Source: Hydractinia symbiolongicarpus (taxonomy: Eukaryota > Cnidaria > Hydrozoa > Anthoathecata > Hydractiniidae). Taken from it: 60,000 nt of DNA. Made by a program: the position numbers and the translations under genes. Location: contig NC_079888.1 in NCBI RefSeq assembly GCF_029227915.1, forward strand, positions 12,137,001 to 12,197,000. The letters run 5' to 3'. The notes beneath the pieces are model-generated. The model did no database searches. It saw only the letters and a program-made list of their open reading frames with translations, and was not told where the DNA came from. Positions 45,168 through 58,203 of this stretch are shown here, piece by piece (the first letter of the stretch is position 1; the number at the start of each line of letters is the position of its first letter).

Positions 45168-46113
45168 TTAAACGAATTTAAAAGCACTAAAGTTCTTCGC
45201 CTTGATGAATTTTCTTTTTGCTTTTCTAATGGTTTTGGAGCTTTTTTTTTTGATACCAAGTTTAGCTGAAGCTACTTTTCTTGGTTTCTTATCTTTTACT
45301 CCGTTTAATTTCAGCAGCTCGTTGCAGAGGGCTTTATGGGTTTTGCAGAAGTTGATGATTTTATGGTGCTAAATAAAAATATAGATAATTTTTACATTAA
45401 ATATGCGGCTATATTCGGCTCCCGCGGACTCTTTTCTAGTTTTATTTTTTAAATTATTTCAACAGTAAGAGCATAAAGTTTCGCAAAGTCCTTCTTGTCG
45501 AATAAGTACCCCCGTCTTTAATCTCTCGCATCATCACACATTTGAATGCTTCCTTTTTACCTCCCGAAAAGTCTGAATCACGATGAAAGTGGCCGCGATA
45601 AGAGGTTACTAGAAAGAGATGATTGACTTGTTTAATTGTATTTCTGAAGTTTTATCACATATTTTTTTGCTTTAATCGCAAAACTTTTATTTATGCGGAA
45701 AAAAAAATTTTGCTACAAAATTTGAAAAAAAAATGCTCTCTCGCGAGTGTTTGCGATTTTTTATCCTCTAAAAAAATTCTGCACGCGGAAGCAGATCGCT
45801 ACAAGTAAGAAGCAACAATTTTTTATAGATTTTCTACAAAAATTGCTTTCCTGCTCAAAATGCGCATACTCTACCAGGTTGGTATTATAGGAAAAAGGCT
45901 CTAACATTGTTTTTGACATGCGCATGTTATTCTCCTGAATCGTTTCGTTTTAGTCTGGTAAAGGTGCAACAAAACGAACCAGATACCTACCCCAGCTTTT
46001 TCTCTGCTTTTTTTCTCTTTGCTTGGTGCAAGAAATCCACTAGCCATGCATTCAGTGAATTCCACAGTAACTATGACACATAGCAGTAATATCCAAAAAA
46101 GTCGCGTTAACAT
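45168..46113 (-). CDS. small secreted Cys/Lys-rich peptide, member C (two exons)
   Basis: Exon 1 at 46113 to 45991 (41 codons) and exon 2 at 45368 to 45168 (66 codons plus TAA), with a 622-bp GT-AG intron in phase 0; the predicted protein is 107 aa. The signal peptide (residues 1-21, Leu/Ile/Val-rich) is followed by Cys-Met-Ala-Ser-Gly-Phe. Exon 2 shows Phe-Cys-x6-Cys-x2-Leu-Leu-Lys at exactly the same positions (8, 15 and 18-20 of the exon) as members A and B, and ends in a very Lys-rich tail. Outside the motifs the sequence has diverged strongly, so this is an older paralogue. A second possible donor 6 nt downstream would add two codons. Function unknown. Confidence 0.68.
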
Positions 46114-49100
46114 GCTTGTTGCAAGACCGTCCAGGTATGTATAAAATTAGATAACGCTCGTGTCAAAGTTTATTTTGCTGGATAAATTATTTAACATAAT
46201 TTATTTCGTTCACTTTACTTAGCCACACAGCAAGATAAAAATATAAAAACTATAAAAAGTATGGACATAAAGAAAGAACGAATTAAGTTTGACTTTCTTT
46301 ATAAGTTATCTCTACACCTACTCACAGGATAAGAATTTTTACTACTTTTTATAAAAAAAAGCTTCTATATTTAATCCCAGCAAATTTTTGTTTGACGAAT
46401 TTTCCACTATTTCCTATTTATATCCTCCTCTTTGATCGCAGACCTTGGCACTGACGTCTTCGAGTGTTTACTTTTATAGCACAATCAGTTGGTTTGTGGG
46501 CAGAATATATATTTTGTATACATTGTATTTTTTGAATATTAGAGGCTCTGACTAATCAGTTAATTATTTCATAAGTTGCTATGCGAGTTGCTAAGAACTG
46601 TTATGTTGTGAAGTGGGATGCTAGTTAGGCCATTCGGTATGGTAGGATTGGAAGTTTTTATATTAATACAGTGTTCGTGGGCTTTTTAGTCATTTTTTAA
46701 TGACAATCCAGAGGTTATTAATGGGGTACTGTGTTTTAGCTAATTCTTCTTTTACTACTTAATTTTTATTTTTTTAATTTCTTTTTAATTTTTATATTTT
46801 TTAATTTTTTTAATTAAAACGATTCGTGTATTCTCCCTTCTAACTGCAAAATTAGAAAGTGTCCACTTTTTTAGTTAAGGCAGGGTTTTAGGTAAAACAG
46901 TCTCATGAATGTTAGCTACAAGACCGTATGATCATAATGAAAGCTAAATGCAACAACCACTGGTAATGTGATACAATGCTTTTATTTGAAAGTGACAGGT
47001 CTTTGGTGTTGTGGAAATCGAATAACGTTTTCGCCTTTTAACTTTGACGGAAATATAGCTGGAAATACTTTTATGAAATTATTTCTTCGAAGGGACATCT
47101 TAAAATTGCTTGACCCCGTAATACTTAGCTGCGTCTAACTTCTTTTGTTAGACCGTAAATCAACAAACAAAACAAAATCAATGTAACTGTTTTGTTCCAA
47201 TGCTTCCTGTTTTATAAATTATTCACTACTTTAGGTTAGTTGTATAGATTTAATTTATTGCGCTTTTAACAGCAGTGATCTTAATTGAATATCTTCAGAA
47301 TAAGTTATTCTACCCAAGTCACTTGTGCGTGATTTTTTTCGTCAAAGCTTGCCTAACAAGTAAGTAAAAAGTAAGTAAGTAAGAATGAATCTCTGAGACA
47401 TCCGGTTTATTTTGAACAACTGGCTTTCAAAGCCTAATTATCTTTACTAATCGGCCACACTTAACAATTAAATTTAACACGACTTTGTGTAAATGCAAAA
47501 CTTTTAAAAAAACAAGTGTCTTACTTTCATTTCTAGCAATTTACAATCATGCGGTATAAATTGTTTGAACCAGCACAACATCTTTGGGGCAACTTGAGAC
47601 ATGTTAAAATTGGTAAAAGGGGGATTATTTGTAGTCGTTTCTTTAATTTTAAACGTCATTGTGGAAAGTATAACCAATTGTTCCTAAAGGCAGCATTCAA
47701 CTCGTCGTTTTCCCGTGGAAATATCCACGGGGTTGCTCATCTTTAAATTACACGCTAATCGTGAAACTGTTGCATGGCGCTTTTCTCGCAGACAGACAGA
47801 CAAAATACAGCTATTATTATAGAGAAGCATTCTTCTAAATAATTATTTCTTTAAAATATTCTAAGTAGAGCAACTTAACTGAGCATCAAAATCGACTATT
47901 TTATTTTTAAAGAACTGACGGTATTTAGGCTAACATATCTAGCCTTAGACTGTGGGCAATAACGTGGTTGTTCTTATAAGTTAACGAAAATATTGCGTTG
48001 TGTAGAATGTAGATTAAAATTAGTTTACATCTATCGAATTTTCGAAAGTTAGCTTGTTGGTCACTTTTTCTATTTACATAAATTATTTAGTTTGAACGTT
48101 GACGCTTCTCAGATGCTTTAGCCATAAGAAAAAACATTAGAGCTAGCTAGACAGCGCGACAGGTCAAAGAAGTAGCTATAGCATTTATACTAAAAGAAGT
48201 CATGAAAAGCTCTACCTTTTTGCTTGCGTAGCCAAATATTAATAATTCTAATGGTTCATGTTCGTGCATTAAAAAGTTTAAAGTGCGCAGTGGTTAATTA
48301 AGAAAGAGAATATGCAATACTTGACCCATTTTTAATATTACTTTGAACAGGATTACAATTTGTTTAGGTAATCGACGCTCGTGGACCTAACTAGTTTACC
48401 ATGTAAATGTTTACGTTTTACTTGCAGACCTTGATAGTCACTTTGTCGCCCGTTTGTTATTAACATTTTTTATACTGATAGTGACAATTTTTAAGGAAAA
48501 AAACGTGTTGCCACATGTGTTAAAAAATTGCACACAAATCAGAGCAATTTTGAAAGTGGAGGGGCTAAATTATTCTGTATCAAAGGAGGTCCGACCATCA
48601 TGGTTGGGGCCAACGGAGTAAGAAAATTTTTTAACTTTTGGTCCCCTAGATTGACTAAAACATGCTTCAAATTCCAAAGTATTGCGCTCGAAAACCTTTA
48701 TAAAGAGGAAAGAAAATTATATATACAAATATAGAAACGCAATATTTTACGTAAGATATATTTTCAAAATAAGCAATAGTAACATCGAAGCAAAATAAAG
48801 ATAATGCAGAGAAAGGCTATAGTATAAGACAACTTTGTAAATTTTCTAAATACTCACTTTCTGTTGTCGCCCGATTGAACAAATCCGTTGGCGATTTTGA
48901 TTAGGTATTTAGAAACAACACTTTTGCCGTATAATTGTGGCACAAATACAGAGCATATGTATATATTGACAATTATTAGATGATAACCTTATAAAACAAC
49001 CAGCTCTGGCGGGACTGCAAATGTGCATGTGGCTTATCTTTTCATAAGGCCAAAAACACAAAAAAAGCAAAATATCTTTTGCTAAAAACTAACAAGCGTG

Positions 49101-49237
49101 ATCATCCCCCGCTAAAGGGTAGGCTAGATTATTTTCCGCTGATGTTTTATTTTTCTTATATTAGATTATCTTATATAGTTGTATAACATACGCTGAATAA
49201 GGCGTAAATTCCCTGATAAAAAACTTGTGCTCTTTTA
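46114..49237. other. intergenic DNA, nothing recognised
   Basis: AT-rich. The frames at 47549-47746 and 48528-48734 have no domain, signal peptide or splice context. A CAGACAGACAGAC run lies near 47791. Confidence 0.5.
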
Positions 49238-49570
49238 TACCTATTCGGTCCAGGTTTGCGAATGTATTGTGACCGAAGAGGGAGGAAGGAATTTTGATAG
49301 GATTTTCCAAATTTATTCAGACTTGGTAACTTACATTTAAAGAGAACGGGAAATCGGTTTAATCCAAAATTTACAGACCGACTCCCTTTAGTGAAACAAA
49401 GTTGTGTTGTGACTTTCTAAGTTCTAAGGATCATCCTAACGAAAGGATTTGATAGAATTGTCATTAGTAGTTTCGACTAATGGCCAATATCCAAGCTCCT
49501 GAGAGGTATGACACCCAAAAATTTCGCATGTTATGTCTATTAAAAAAGTATAGAAACTACGTAAATATCA
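49238..49570. repeat. dispersed repeat R3, copy 2 (inverted)
   Basis: Reverse-complement relative of 2664-3075. It carries CCTATTCGGTCC at its left and shares TAATGGCCAATATC, a CACAAC word and an AAAATTTCGCATG-like segment with the other copy. Confidence 0.5.
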
Positions 49571-51178
49571 CAACCATGCAGTATATAAAAAAAAGGCAGG
49601 GGGAGGGGCGGAATTCAATAGTATATTTTATTAAATGACCTAAAATTATTCGGTTATATTTCATCCCTTTATTATTATTCGTAACATTGTTTTGCTGTTA
49701 TATCCGCATGTGTTTTGTGTGCAGGTTATAGCAAACTTGCAAGAATAAATAAAAGAAAAACAAGAATAGAATTTCTATGGAGAAGAAAATTGATTTTTTT
49801 TCAATGCGAATTTGCAGATCAATGTAACCCTTCAAAAATTTTGAGGTGGGTAGAACTTCAAATATTAAGTAAAATTGTCATATAGGAATACTACTGATAA
49901 AAGCTAGCAGAAAAATTGCATATAAGTTTTAAATTTAAATTTGTGTTCAACGGTTTTTTGTCAGTCTCTTCGTCAAAAAGTCATTGACAACGTCGTTAGT
50001 TTCCGTACGTTTTAAACGAGAGTAAAATCTTGGAAATATGAAGATAAAATTGTGCCACGTTAAGGATATTTGTTTACAAAACTTGACAACGTCTTTTAAT
50101 TCTCAGTATTCAAATAAACTGGATGAACAGATGAGATATTAAGGAGAATGACAAAAGTGTAGTTAAGTGGGGAATGAGTTAACTTTAATTTCCATGCCAA
50201 CACGCTAATATAGCTATGCTTAATTTGAAAATTACGAACGCATTCATAAAGTTGACTTAGTTGTACATAGAGCCAAAAAAATATTTTAGTTTTTGATGAT
50301 ATTTTTAATGTTTGTCTTTTTTAAAAAAAATAAAAATGTTGTCATTAACTTCTTCCCTGTTATTTGGTATAATCAACTAGCATATTTTATATCAACTTGC
50401 ATCATCATTTTCATTTATTTTACAAACAACCGACAATGTCGTTAGCCTGTGGGAAAATCCACGTGTTAGCCTGTGATACATATCCCAAATATTTCGTGCA
50501 TCCCTAGCATAAAGTAGCGAATTGGCTACCATTTTGAGCAGAACTGTAGTCTGGAAATTTCAAGTTAACATTTTGCAGGTTAACATGTACAATGAGGCAC
50601 TTTGTCTTACTACCGTAATTGGAAGAAGTAGCGAGCCTTGTCGAATTTCTCGCTTAAAGTGATTACCTTGTTAGCAGTCACTAAGTGACATAACAATTAA
50701 AAGAGTAATTCAGAGAAGAATTAAATTTACAGCGGGGCTTTACGCTAAATAGGGTTAATCAAAAACGTAAATTGAGAACTTGAAACAACGTCTGTTATAT
50801 TATAGAAGGGTGAAATAATTTCTAGGGCAGATACTCGCTAAAGAGAAAATTTTCTGTAGGTAAATTTCATTATTAGAATCTTTTTTTTTTTGGCGTTTTT
50901 TATTCATGAGCATTTCAGTTGGACAAAGAGTAACCGATGAAATAATGTGTTTTCACATATAAATAACTGTATGAAATATTTTATTACCCAGCAAATATGT
51001 TTTGGTTTCACTTTTCTCAGTTTCTTTCCCTTGTTGTGGTACTTATAATACCAAAAACATTATCTCTATCATGTAGCTCTTAAGAGTAAGAAAGAAAAAA
51101 TATTATGGGTACTGTTTTCCATAATAAAGAAGATTTACATTTACATTGAGATCATCACCAAAACAACAAAATACAGTT
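49571..51178. other. intergenic DNA downstream of the amine oxidase gene
   Basis: No exon is supported. It contains the 3' flank of the minus-strand amine oxidase gene (from 51178 downwards). No canonical AATAAA is seen within the first 100 nt of that flank. Confidence 0.5.
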
Positions 51179-54100
51179 TTACCAACTTATAGGCTTTAGC
51201 GGTGGGCACACCCCTTTCATGCATTTCATAATATCACCAGCAGTCTTCCATCCAGATGCAAAGGCACCATGTGTGTAACCAAAATACCACCCATTAGCAT
51301 ATTCACCTGCGAACCAAAGTGATTGATCCACAGGGTGTTTTAGAGCTGCATGATCGCTTTCAGTGATGCCAGTCACTTGATAGGAATATGCACCCATAAA
51401 ATGTGGATTTAAACTCCATTTATTGCGTACCATTTCTACAAAAAACGCAGAGTCAATTTTATTACGCAAATACGCAAATTTATTTATAAAAGCGTTAAAG
51501 CCTGTTAAAAAGCTGGGGATTGATTGCATTCTACAAATCGGTGTTGAGTTGCTGCAAAATACATAGAAGAATTTGATGTTATAATATTCGACGTAGCAAT
51601 AAAATCCACTTTTGCTAATCCTGTTATTTAGTTTTAGTAATTTATAAGTACAAAAGGCAAAAATGACCCTAGCGAAGGCCTGTTGGATCTGTGCTGGAAT
51701 TGGTCGGAGTGTGTGTATTGAAATCCGAAATTCAAAATGATGCAAGATACCCTGGAGTTATAAACCTGCCTGTTTCACAAAAACGAACAGAAAAAAGGCC
51801 TGCTTCGTATAAAGCCAATTCATACCCAAAATTCTGTTTATTATGTTGACACAAAAAGTGTTAAAACAACATACCTATTGGCATAGAAGCCTGGGGGTAA
51901 ACATTTTTTAGCACTTTATAAATTTCTTTCTTAACTTCCTCATCTGTCTTCTTTTGATGGTCATGACAAAAGTCACCTGTCAATGTTCCAAGCAAAATAT
52001 GTTTGCCAGGAACTAAATTCGGCCTGTTGAAATTTTGCCAGTGACTGTATTTTCCACGAGAGCTTGTAGCTAACAGAATAAACTCATCTGAGTCCCAGAA
52101 TTGTTTCGAAAATCTGAGGATGATTTTGCAGTAATGACTCATTGGAGCCATGTCAAGTGCTTGCGTTTTCCAAATTGGCAAAGCCGGATGTATCTTTATG
52201 TTTCCAGCTTGTAATACACCAGAGCTGACAGTGATAAGGACATGTTTCGTAAGATAGATCTTGTTGTTGGCTGTGATAACTCGATATTTGTTCTTTAATC
52301 TCGGAACCCTTGTGATCGACTTGACTTCTGTTTTAGTTTCGATTTTATTTCTAATTGGAAGAATCTCTTGCCTGATCGGATAACTGTATCCTCTCGTGTC
52401 TGTAACAATGCTGTCATTTCCTAAGAAAATAGGAAAGCATTCACGTGTCTACAATGTTTTTTTCTTAAATTAAAATTATTTAATAACCATGTTGTAGTTT
52501 CGTGATGAAAGTCGCTTTAACTTTCATGAAATCTGCTCGACCATAGTATTCAGAGTAAACCAGCTTAAAATACATGACACTCTCTATTAAAACAATTCTA
52601 CACTCTCGTATAGAATTAGAATTAATGAAAAGTATGTTTGATCAGACGATGACTTTTTGCTTACTAGCATGAAAACTTAGAAAGCATATTCTGTCAAAAG
52701 AATTTTATGCGAAGAAAAAGTGAGATCAGTGATTATTCCATCATTAATCTATCATACTTAAGTAGCAACAACGTAAGTCTTTATAGTCTCAAATTCAGTA
52801 AAACAACTTTCTTTTTTAGGCACTAACTAATGTGAATTACTTAAATGTCGTGAATTTATTTTATTAGAGATCTTCAGAAATTCTCCTTAATATACCAAAC
52901 AAAAAAATTACCAGTTCCTGTCGAGCTGTATGCTGATGCACTTATAACGTCAGGCTCGATGCCGTTTTCAAAGTCAAACATAAAATATTCAATAGCCCTT
53001 TCGAGGTTGGATTTTATCTTCCAGCCCGCCATTCTCAGACCTGTTTTCAAGTCAACATCACTGCGACCATTTTTGATTCTGTTCTCAATTATTGTATCCA
53101 TGGTCCTCATTTTTGTGTGTATGTCAGCAAACTTCGATTTGATCATTTGTTGTGGATACATAGATCCATTGGCAGCATCTCTGAAAGTCATATAAATGAC
53201 GTTTAAGCTTAGAAAAAGTTATTAGTATAATATTAGTAATTTTCGTTGTATTTATTTTCGCGCTTTTCGCCAAATTTGCGAAATTAGGTACCTGCCTAAT
53301 ATTACTCGAGATACGAAAATTAACACCCACGAAAAATATCTAGAAATGCCAATAGCTTGTGAAATTTTATCCCTAAGTGGAAAACAACGCTTTTTTATTT
53401 ACACAAAAAACAAAATGACCATTACAAATCACCGCATCATTATAAAGAAAAAAGTTTACTTGAGTGCATACTGACACCCACGAAACCTTTAACAAACACT
53501 CATCCAAGAAATTTAATACCCGTCGATATTTTTTTAACTTTTAAAAATATCTTTCCACGAAGATTTGTACCATTAAGGCTTATAAGTATGCAGCTACTGT
53601 GCGCAAAAAAAAAATTAAAAAATCATTACCTAATGCCAATAGTAAGAAAATTTCTAAAATATTTTTGCACTGAGCATAAACTACCTAATTCAATGTAAAT
53701 CCACAATAAAAGAACACCTGAAGAGCACGTTTTTGTAGCTGTAATCGTCAACTCTCGTTTTCAATTTATACTTTAACGCAAGCCTTTGGATTATGTGATC
53801 CTTCTCTGTATGATGAATCCAACCAGCTCCATATGGAAGTGTTACACCAGCGAATTTAATTTCCTTAACCCGGCCACAAATGTCATCCTCTGCTTCCAAA
53901 ACAACAAAATTAGTGATATTGCTGCGGTGGAAGTGGAGCGCAGCAGCTATAGAGAACAACAGAATATGTTTACAAAAACAACCTTTAAAATAATTGTTGT
54001 AATTTTGTTTTATCTTTCATGTTGCTCTTTGCGCTTTATCCTTTGAGATTTACACTTTGCGCGTTTTCACGTTTACGTTACACTTTTAACGTTTCACAGT

Positions 54101-54304
54101 ATGCGTTTTTATGTTTTACGTTACAATTTTAAACTTTTACGCTATACCGGTGTTATTTACTCGCAGTTAATATAAAACATTTTGCTTACACAGTCCAGAG
54201 TAACCAGCACCAACAATTAGTACGTCAACTTCTTCGTATCTTCTCCCGTAGACATTATTACCCAAAAGAGAGAAAACAACAACGATACGCAAAAAATATA
54301 ACAT
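51179..54304 (-). CDS. secreted flavin amine oxidase, polyamine-oxidase-like (five exons)
   Basis: Exons on the minus strand: 54304-54190, 53946-53718, 53180-52912, 52420-51875 and 51435-51179. All four introns are GT-AG, and the exons sum to 1,416 nt, giving 471 aa without a stop. Residues 1-20 are a signal peptide. The FAD-binding Gly-Ala-Gly-Tyr-Ser-Gly lies at 32-37, with Glu56 as the expected ribose ligand. Lys303 in a Tyr-Cys-Lys-Ile-Ile segment aligns with the lysine that contacts flavin N5 through water in polyamine and monoamine oxidases. Phe-Ala-Gly-Glu (428-431) and Gly-Ala-Phe-Ala-Ser-Gly form the C-terminal FAD motif. The family oxidises amines such as spermine and spermidine to an aldehyde, an amine and H2O2; here this would occur outside the cell or in the secretory pathway. 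The normally conserved Arg-x-Gly-Gly-Arg motif after Glu56 reads Asp-Ile-Cys-Gly-Arg. Substrate cannot be told from sequence. Confidence 0.88.
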
Positions 54305-55455
54305 GACAATTCACAACAACCCAAAATTTAATTCAACGCTTCAAAAACTACAATTTTTTACATAGTATATATTATTGATAGTTGTGCGTGCTTTATTACC
54401 AGATCTCTGCAGTGTAAATAAACCTTTTCTAACGGTACCAAAATAAATGCAAAGCTGTAATTAATATAATTGCTCAGCTGTTTAATATAAAATCTTGGAG
54501 CCTTAAAATACATATTTTATAACAAAAATATGATGTTTTTAATGATATTTTTCAGCTGAATGTACATGAAAATCATCAGCACACTGATGAAAATTATTTT
54601 ATATTTTGTTATGATTTTAAAAAGACATTTCTATGCAAAAATGTTTTCTTTATGATGGCGATACTCCTTTCTTTCATTTGTTAAGCTTTTTAGGAATTAA
54701 AACACACGAAAAATATGCCTAAAATTTTGCAGTTTCGCACAAATGTAAGGAATAACAAAAAATGTGGAGAACACATTTGTTTCCACTCAATACTACGAAT
54801 ATTTCTAAAAATAGTTTCATCTCAACGTGACCTTGGAAGTATTTAAATTTGCAAACACATCGAAAAAAGTTTATTTACAAAACAATATCGCCTAAAGTCA
54901 GTCAAGAAGCTAGTGAAAAGCTAAATCTCTTGGCAACGAGGATCATTTCCACAACAGATGAGATCGTGTTTTTTAAAAAAAAAATGATACGAGAGAAAAA
55001 GTGGAACATCAAGATAGACACATACATCTTAAGAATTTGGATTGATTCGACCTTAACGTTATTGGATAGCAAAAAGTAATGGTCAAAAGGCTCTAACGTA
55101 ATTTTTGAGAAGGTACTCTAAATCAAGAGGACGGGGGTTGGGATAAGTCCGCTCTGTGCGAAATGAAAAGTTGGACTCATTAACTTTTCCGCCTTTTATA
55201 AAAAATGCGCTAACTAAAATTAAAGTACACAGATATAGGTATCCACGTGAAGTAAACACAAACCTAGAAAATGTTTCAGATTTTTTACAAGCTCGTACAA
55301 GCTCGCGAGCTTGTATTAAAACGCTAATTTGTCCTACAAAAATGGAAATTTTTGCCTCTCTGAGCACCGACACGGGAGTAGTCGTGTGTTCGAATCTCAT
55401 CTTGGTAACTATTTTTTTCTTTTTACTATCTTGCCTGCGAGGATGTGTTTCCAAC
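54305..55455. other. intergenic DNA upstream of the amine oxidase
   Basis: It includes the presumed promoter of the minus-strand amine oxidase; no TATA or other element is clear. The plus-strand frame 54849-55079 (76 codons, Lys/Ile/Thr-rich) has no domain. Opposite-strand frames around 55083-55538 overlap each other and are not supported. Confidence 0.45.
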
Positions 55456-56107
55456 TCGTAACTAACTAACCAAATGGTCAATTGCAACGTCACAGATTTA
55501 AACCTCGTCCCTAAACTCTCTAAGTACTTGAAAGTCATCTAAATGACGTTTCAGGCCAAAATTCGTATTTTTTTTTCGACAAAATTTGGCACAGTTAACA
55601 AAAAAATTATGCTGAACATAATAGTGACATCATAATTTTTGTGACCTAAATGTCATTTCAGGCCAAAACTGGCCTGAAAATTAAAACTACTTTATTTTCG
55701 ACAAAATTTGACAAAGTTAACAGAAAAAGAATGCCGAACATGATGGTGACATCAAAATTTTGCTTTTTGTCACTTAAATGTCATTTTAGGCCAAAATTGG
55801 TCCGAAAATTAAAACTATTTTAATTCGACAAAACTTACCACAGTTAACAAAAAAAAGTATGCTGAACATGATGGTGACATCAAAATTTTGATTTTTTGTC
55901 ACCTAAATGTCATTTTAGGCCAAAATTGGTCCAAAAATTAAAATTACTTTATTTTCGACAAAATTTGGTAAAGTTAACAAAAAAAGTATGCTGAACATGA
56001 TAGTGACATCAAAATGTTAATTTTTTGTCAACTAAATGCCGTTTAAGACCATAAACGTTTCAATCGCGCGACTTTCAACCATGATAGGCTGTATTTTTGT
56101 TAGCAGA
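55456..56107 (-). mobile_element. Helentron/HINE-like element R1, copy 4, truncated
   Basis: It contains about four minisatellite units (AGGCCAAAATTGG-type words near 55552, 55660, 55787 and 55917), the preceding GGTCAATTGCAACGTCACAG segment shared with copy 2, and the following ACCATAAACGTTTCAATCGC segment. The hairpin end and the CCCAGGGCTTCTTG end are both missing. Confidence 0.65.
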
Positions 56108-56224
56108 AATTGTGGAATTGGGTTGCATTTTCGATGTTTCATAGTTGTGCATTTTTAATAGCGAGATAGTTTAAGCAGCGCCTGCATCTTGTGTATTTTT
56201 TAAAAAGATTACTGTTGAAAAGAT

Positions 56225-56320
56225 TTATTTAACTAACTGGTAAAGTAAAGGTGTTCCACCAAAGTTTTCCAAAGTGAATGTAGGCAGAGTTAAGGTCTCC
56301 CCAAATGCCTGGAAGGTAGT
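56225..56320 (-). other. candidate terminal coding exon (unrecognised)
   Basis: On the minus strand a strong acceptor (TTTTATTTTTTGCAG) is followed at 56320 by 31 codons of protein-like composition, including Phe-Gln-Ala-Phe-Gly-Glu and Asn-Phe-Gly-Gly-Thr-Pro, then TAA at 56225-56227 with AATAAA overlapping the stop. No upstream partner exon is evident within the window, so this may be the last exon of a gene whose other exons lie beyond, or a retained fragment. Confidence 0.3.
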
Positions 56321-57497
56321 CTGCAAAAAATAAAATTTCTACAAAAATACGTAAGAGAAAAACGAAGATGCTCCACCATATATAAATAATGACGAGAACG
56401 AAATTCTTTTCGCTACGCTAATGACGCGCCAACATAGTGAAATATGATTTCGGAAACACTCCGAAAAAACGTAAATTTTCCGATTCCCTCGTTCTTATTT
56501 TTCTCCGCGCTATAAGTGCACAGGATTCTTTTTAACGAAGTTTGCTGTTTGTGACAGTTCTGGTAATATATTTTTTTAACTACAGCTATTTCCTTTTTCG
56601 AACAATTAAGATCGTATATTATTTTTCTTTATTTTGCTTTTTCTTTTGTTATTGAATTACTGAATTTCGAAAATTTTAGGTGGAGCTTGTGGTCTTTCTT
56701 CTTCCTGTCAGTCAGTTTACTCCAGACTGACCCAACGAAAATTGAAATTTCGAGGAATTTTCCGTTCAAGAAGATCTCACAAATCAATTTTAAAAAATAA
56801 CTACGTAGTGTGTAACAAATATTATTGCCTATCCTGAAGAGCAAGATATGTCGTGTCTAACTTCGTAACAGAAATCACAATTTGATAGACAGCTTTTTGT
56901 AAACTTTATTCGCGAGGTTGTTTACGTATATCATACGTCTTGTTTTATTTAAAAAAGATCGAATAAAAATATGAAAAGTTTGATAAAGAATATAATAGAA
57001 AAGCCCATTACTATACCAGCGGGAGAAAATCAAACTTTTAAAAACATTTTGACAAAAGTGTCACTTTTTTCACTCGATAAGTCAAATTCCCTCAGTCTCG
57101 GTTATCCCAAAATTTTTTCTGCAAACTCTACGCTCTGGGAACGAGGTCGGTATTTTTAATAACATCGTTCCATTCGAAAGTATCATTCGAATAAAACTGT
57201 CAAAAAACAAAACAAACTAAAAAAGTTGTGATGTTTATATGGGTTGCATAAGTTAAGTTTGTGTTGGTAACAACAACAGGCTCATGTAATACGTCACAAA
57301 GAACCACAAATTATTGGAATTATATTTTGTAATTTCTGATAAGTATAGATTAGCTAGATAAATAAATTAAGATATTTAACAATTTTCTTTCGACTTTTGT
57401 GATAACGAATAAAACAGTGAAGATAAAAAAAAAATCATCTATACATATAACATGAATTGTCCGAATCTACTTTTTCTTTTTTTGTATCTTTATACAG

Positions 57498-57587
57498 ATT
57501 GAGCAACCTGAACATAACGATGGCCGGTTGTTTTGGGAAGAATATATAGTCCTCGTGAAATTTTTAAACTGCAACATCAGTTGTTAA
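57498..57587 (+). other. candidate terminal coding exon (unrecognised)
   Basis: A good polypyrimidine acceptor (TTTTTTTGTATCTTTATACAG) precedes 29 codons containing Gly-Arg-Leu-Phe-Trp-Glu-Glu-Tyr and ending with Cys-Asn-Ile-Ser-Cys before TAA. The frame at 56971-57159 upstream could supply a first exon, but its donor is poor. Nothing is recognised. Confidence 0.2.
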
Positions 57588-58200
57588 GAGGAGAGGAACT
57601 TTAAATTTGTTATTGTAAAATTTAAACACATCCTTTTAGTGTGTTTATTCATTTTTTTTATAATTTAACTCGGAAAATATAATATTTAAGACTGTGAAAA
57701 ATAATGATGTTGTTTTTACTGTTTGTACAACAAGAAAAAAGCTCCTAAAAACAATGTTGTCCGTTACGTTATGCTTTTGTTCGATTCATCGATGTTTTGT
57801 TCGATTCATCGAATTTGAAGACACTGCAATGCAGGTCATTAGCCAGAAGGCTCTATGAGAGTACACATAACATCTCAGTTAACCTTTATTTCTACTTTGC
57901 ATGAAAACTTTTTCAAGGTATTTTACTAAGCGCGTATTCGGATTTTTTGATTCTCCTTCTCTGATTTTCTAGACTTTTTTTTAAACAAACAGAAAAACCC
58001 AGGAAACGGAAAAGTGTGTTTAATTATGGAAACCTATAAGATAATCTATGCTGCAAAGTGTTTGCTGTTTATGTTCCATTCGGAGTGTGCAGCTATACGG
58101 AGTATGGCTTCGTATAGGCATGCGTATACAAGCCGGTGACCCCAGAGCCCCAACAGGGCAAAGCCCAGCCAAATATCGAGATTTTCAAAATGTTATAATA
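57588..58200. other. transition from AT-rich flank to virus-like element
   Basis: Up to about 58060 the DNA is AT-rich like the rest of the window. From about 58080 GC rises. The region 58085-58135 has dyad-like words (TATACG...CGTATA and GTATA-GGCATGC-GTATAC), which may belong to the end or promoter of the element that follows. The exact border is not visible. Confidence 0.4.
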
Positions 58201-58203
58201 TAA

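Noticed and set aside
47549-47746. 65-codon frame with Cys-x8-Cys, considered as a further secreted-peptide exon
   Set aside because: Cysteine spacing differs from the family (x6), there is no signal peptide, and no acceptor sits at the needed phase.
55330-55400. Possible tRNA-like sequence with a GTTCGAATC word
   Set aside because: Only a B-box-like word is present; no A box at the right distance and no closing stems.
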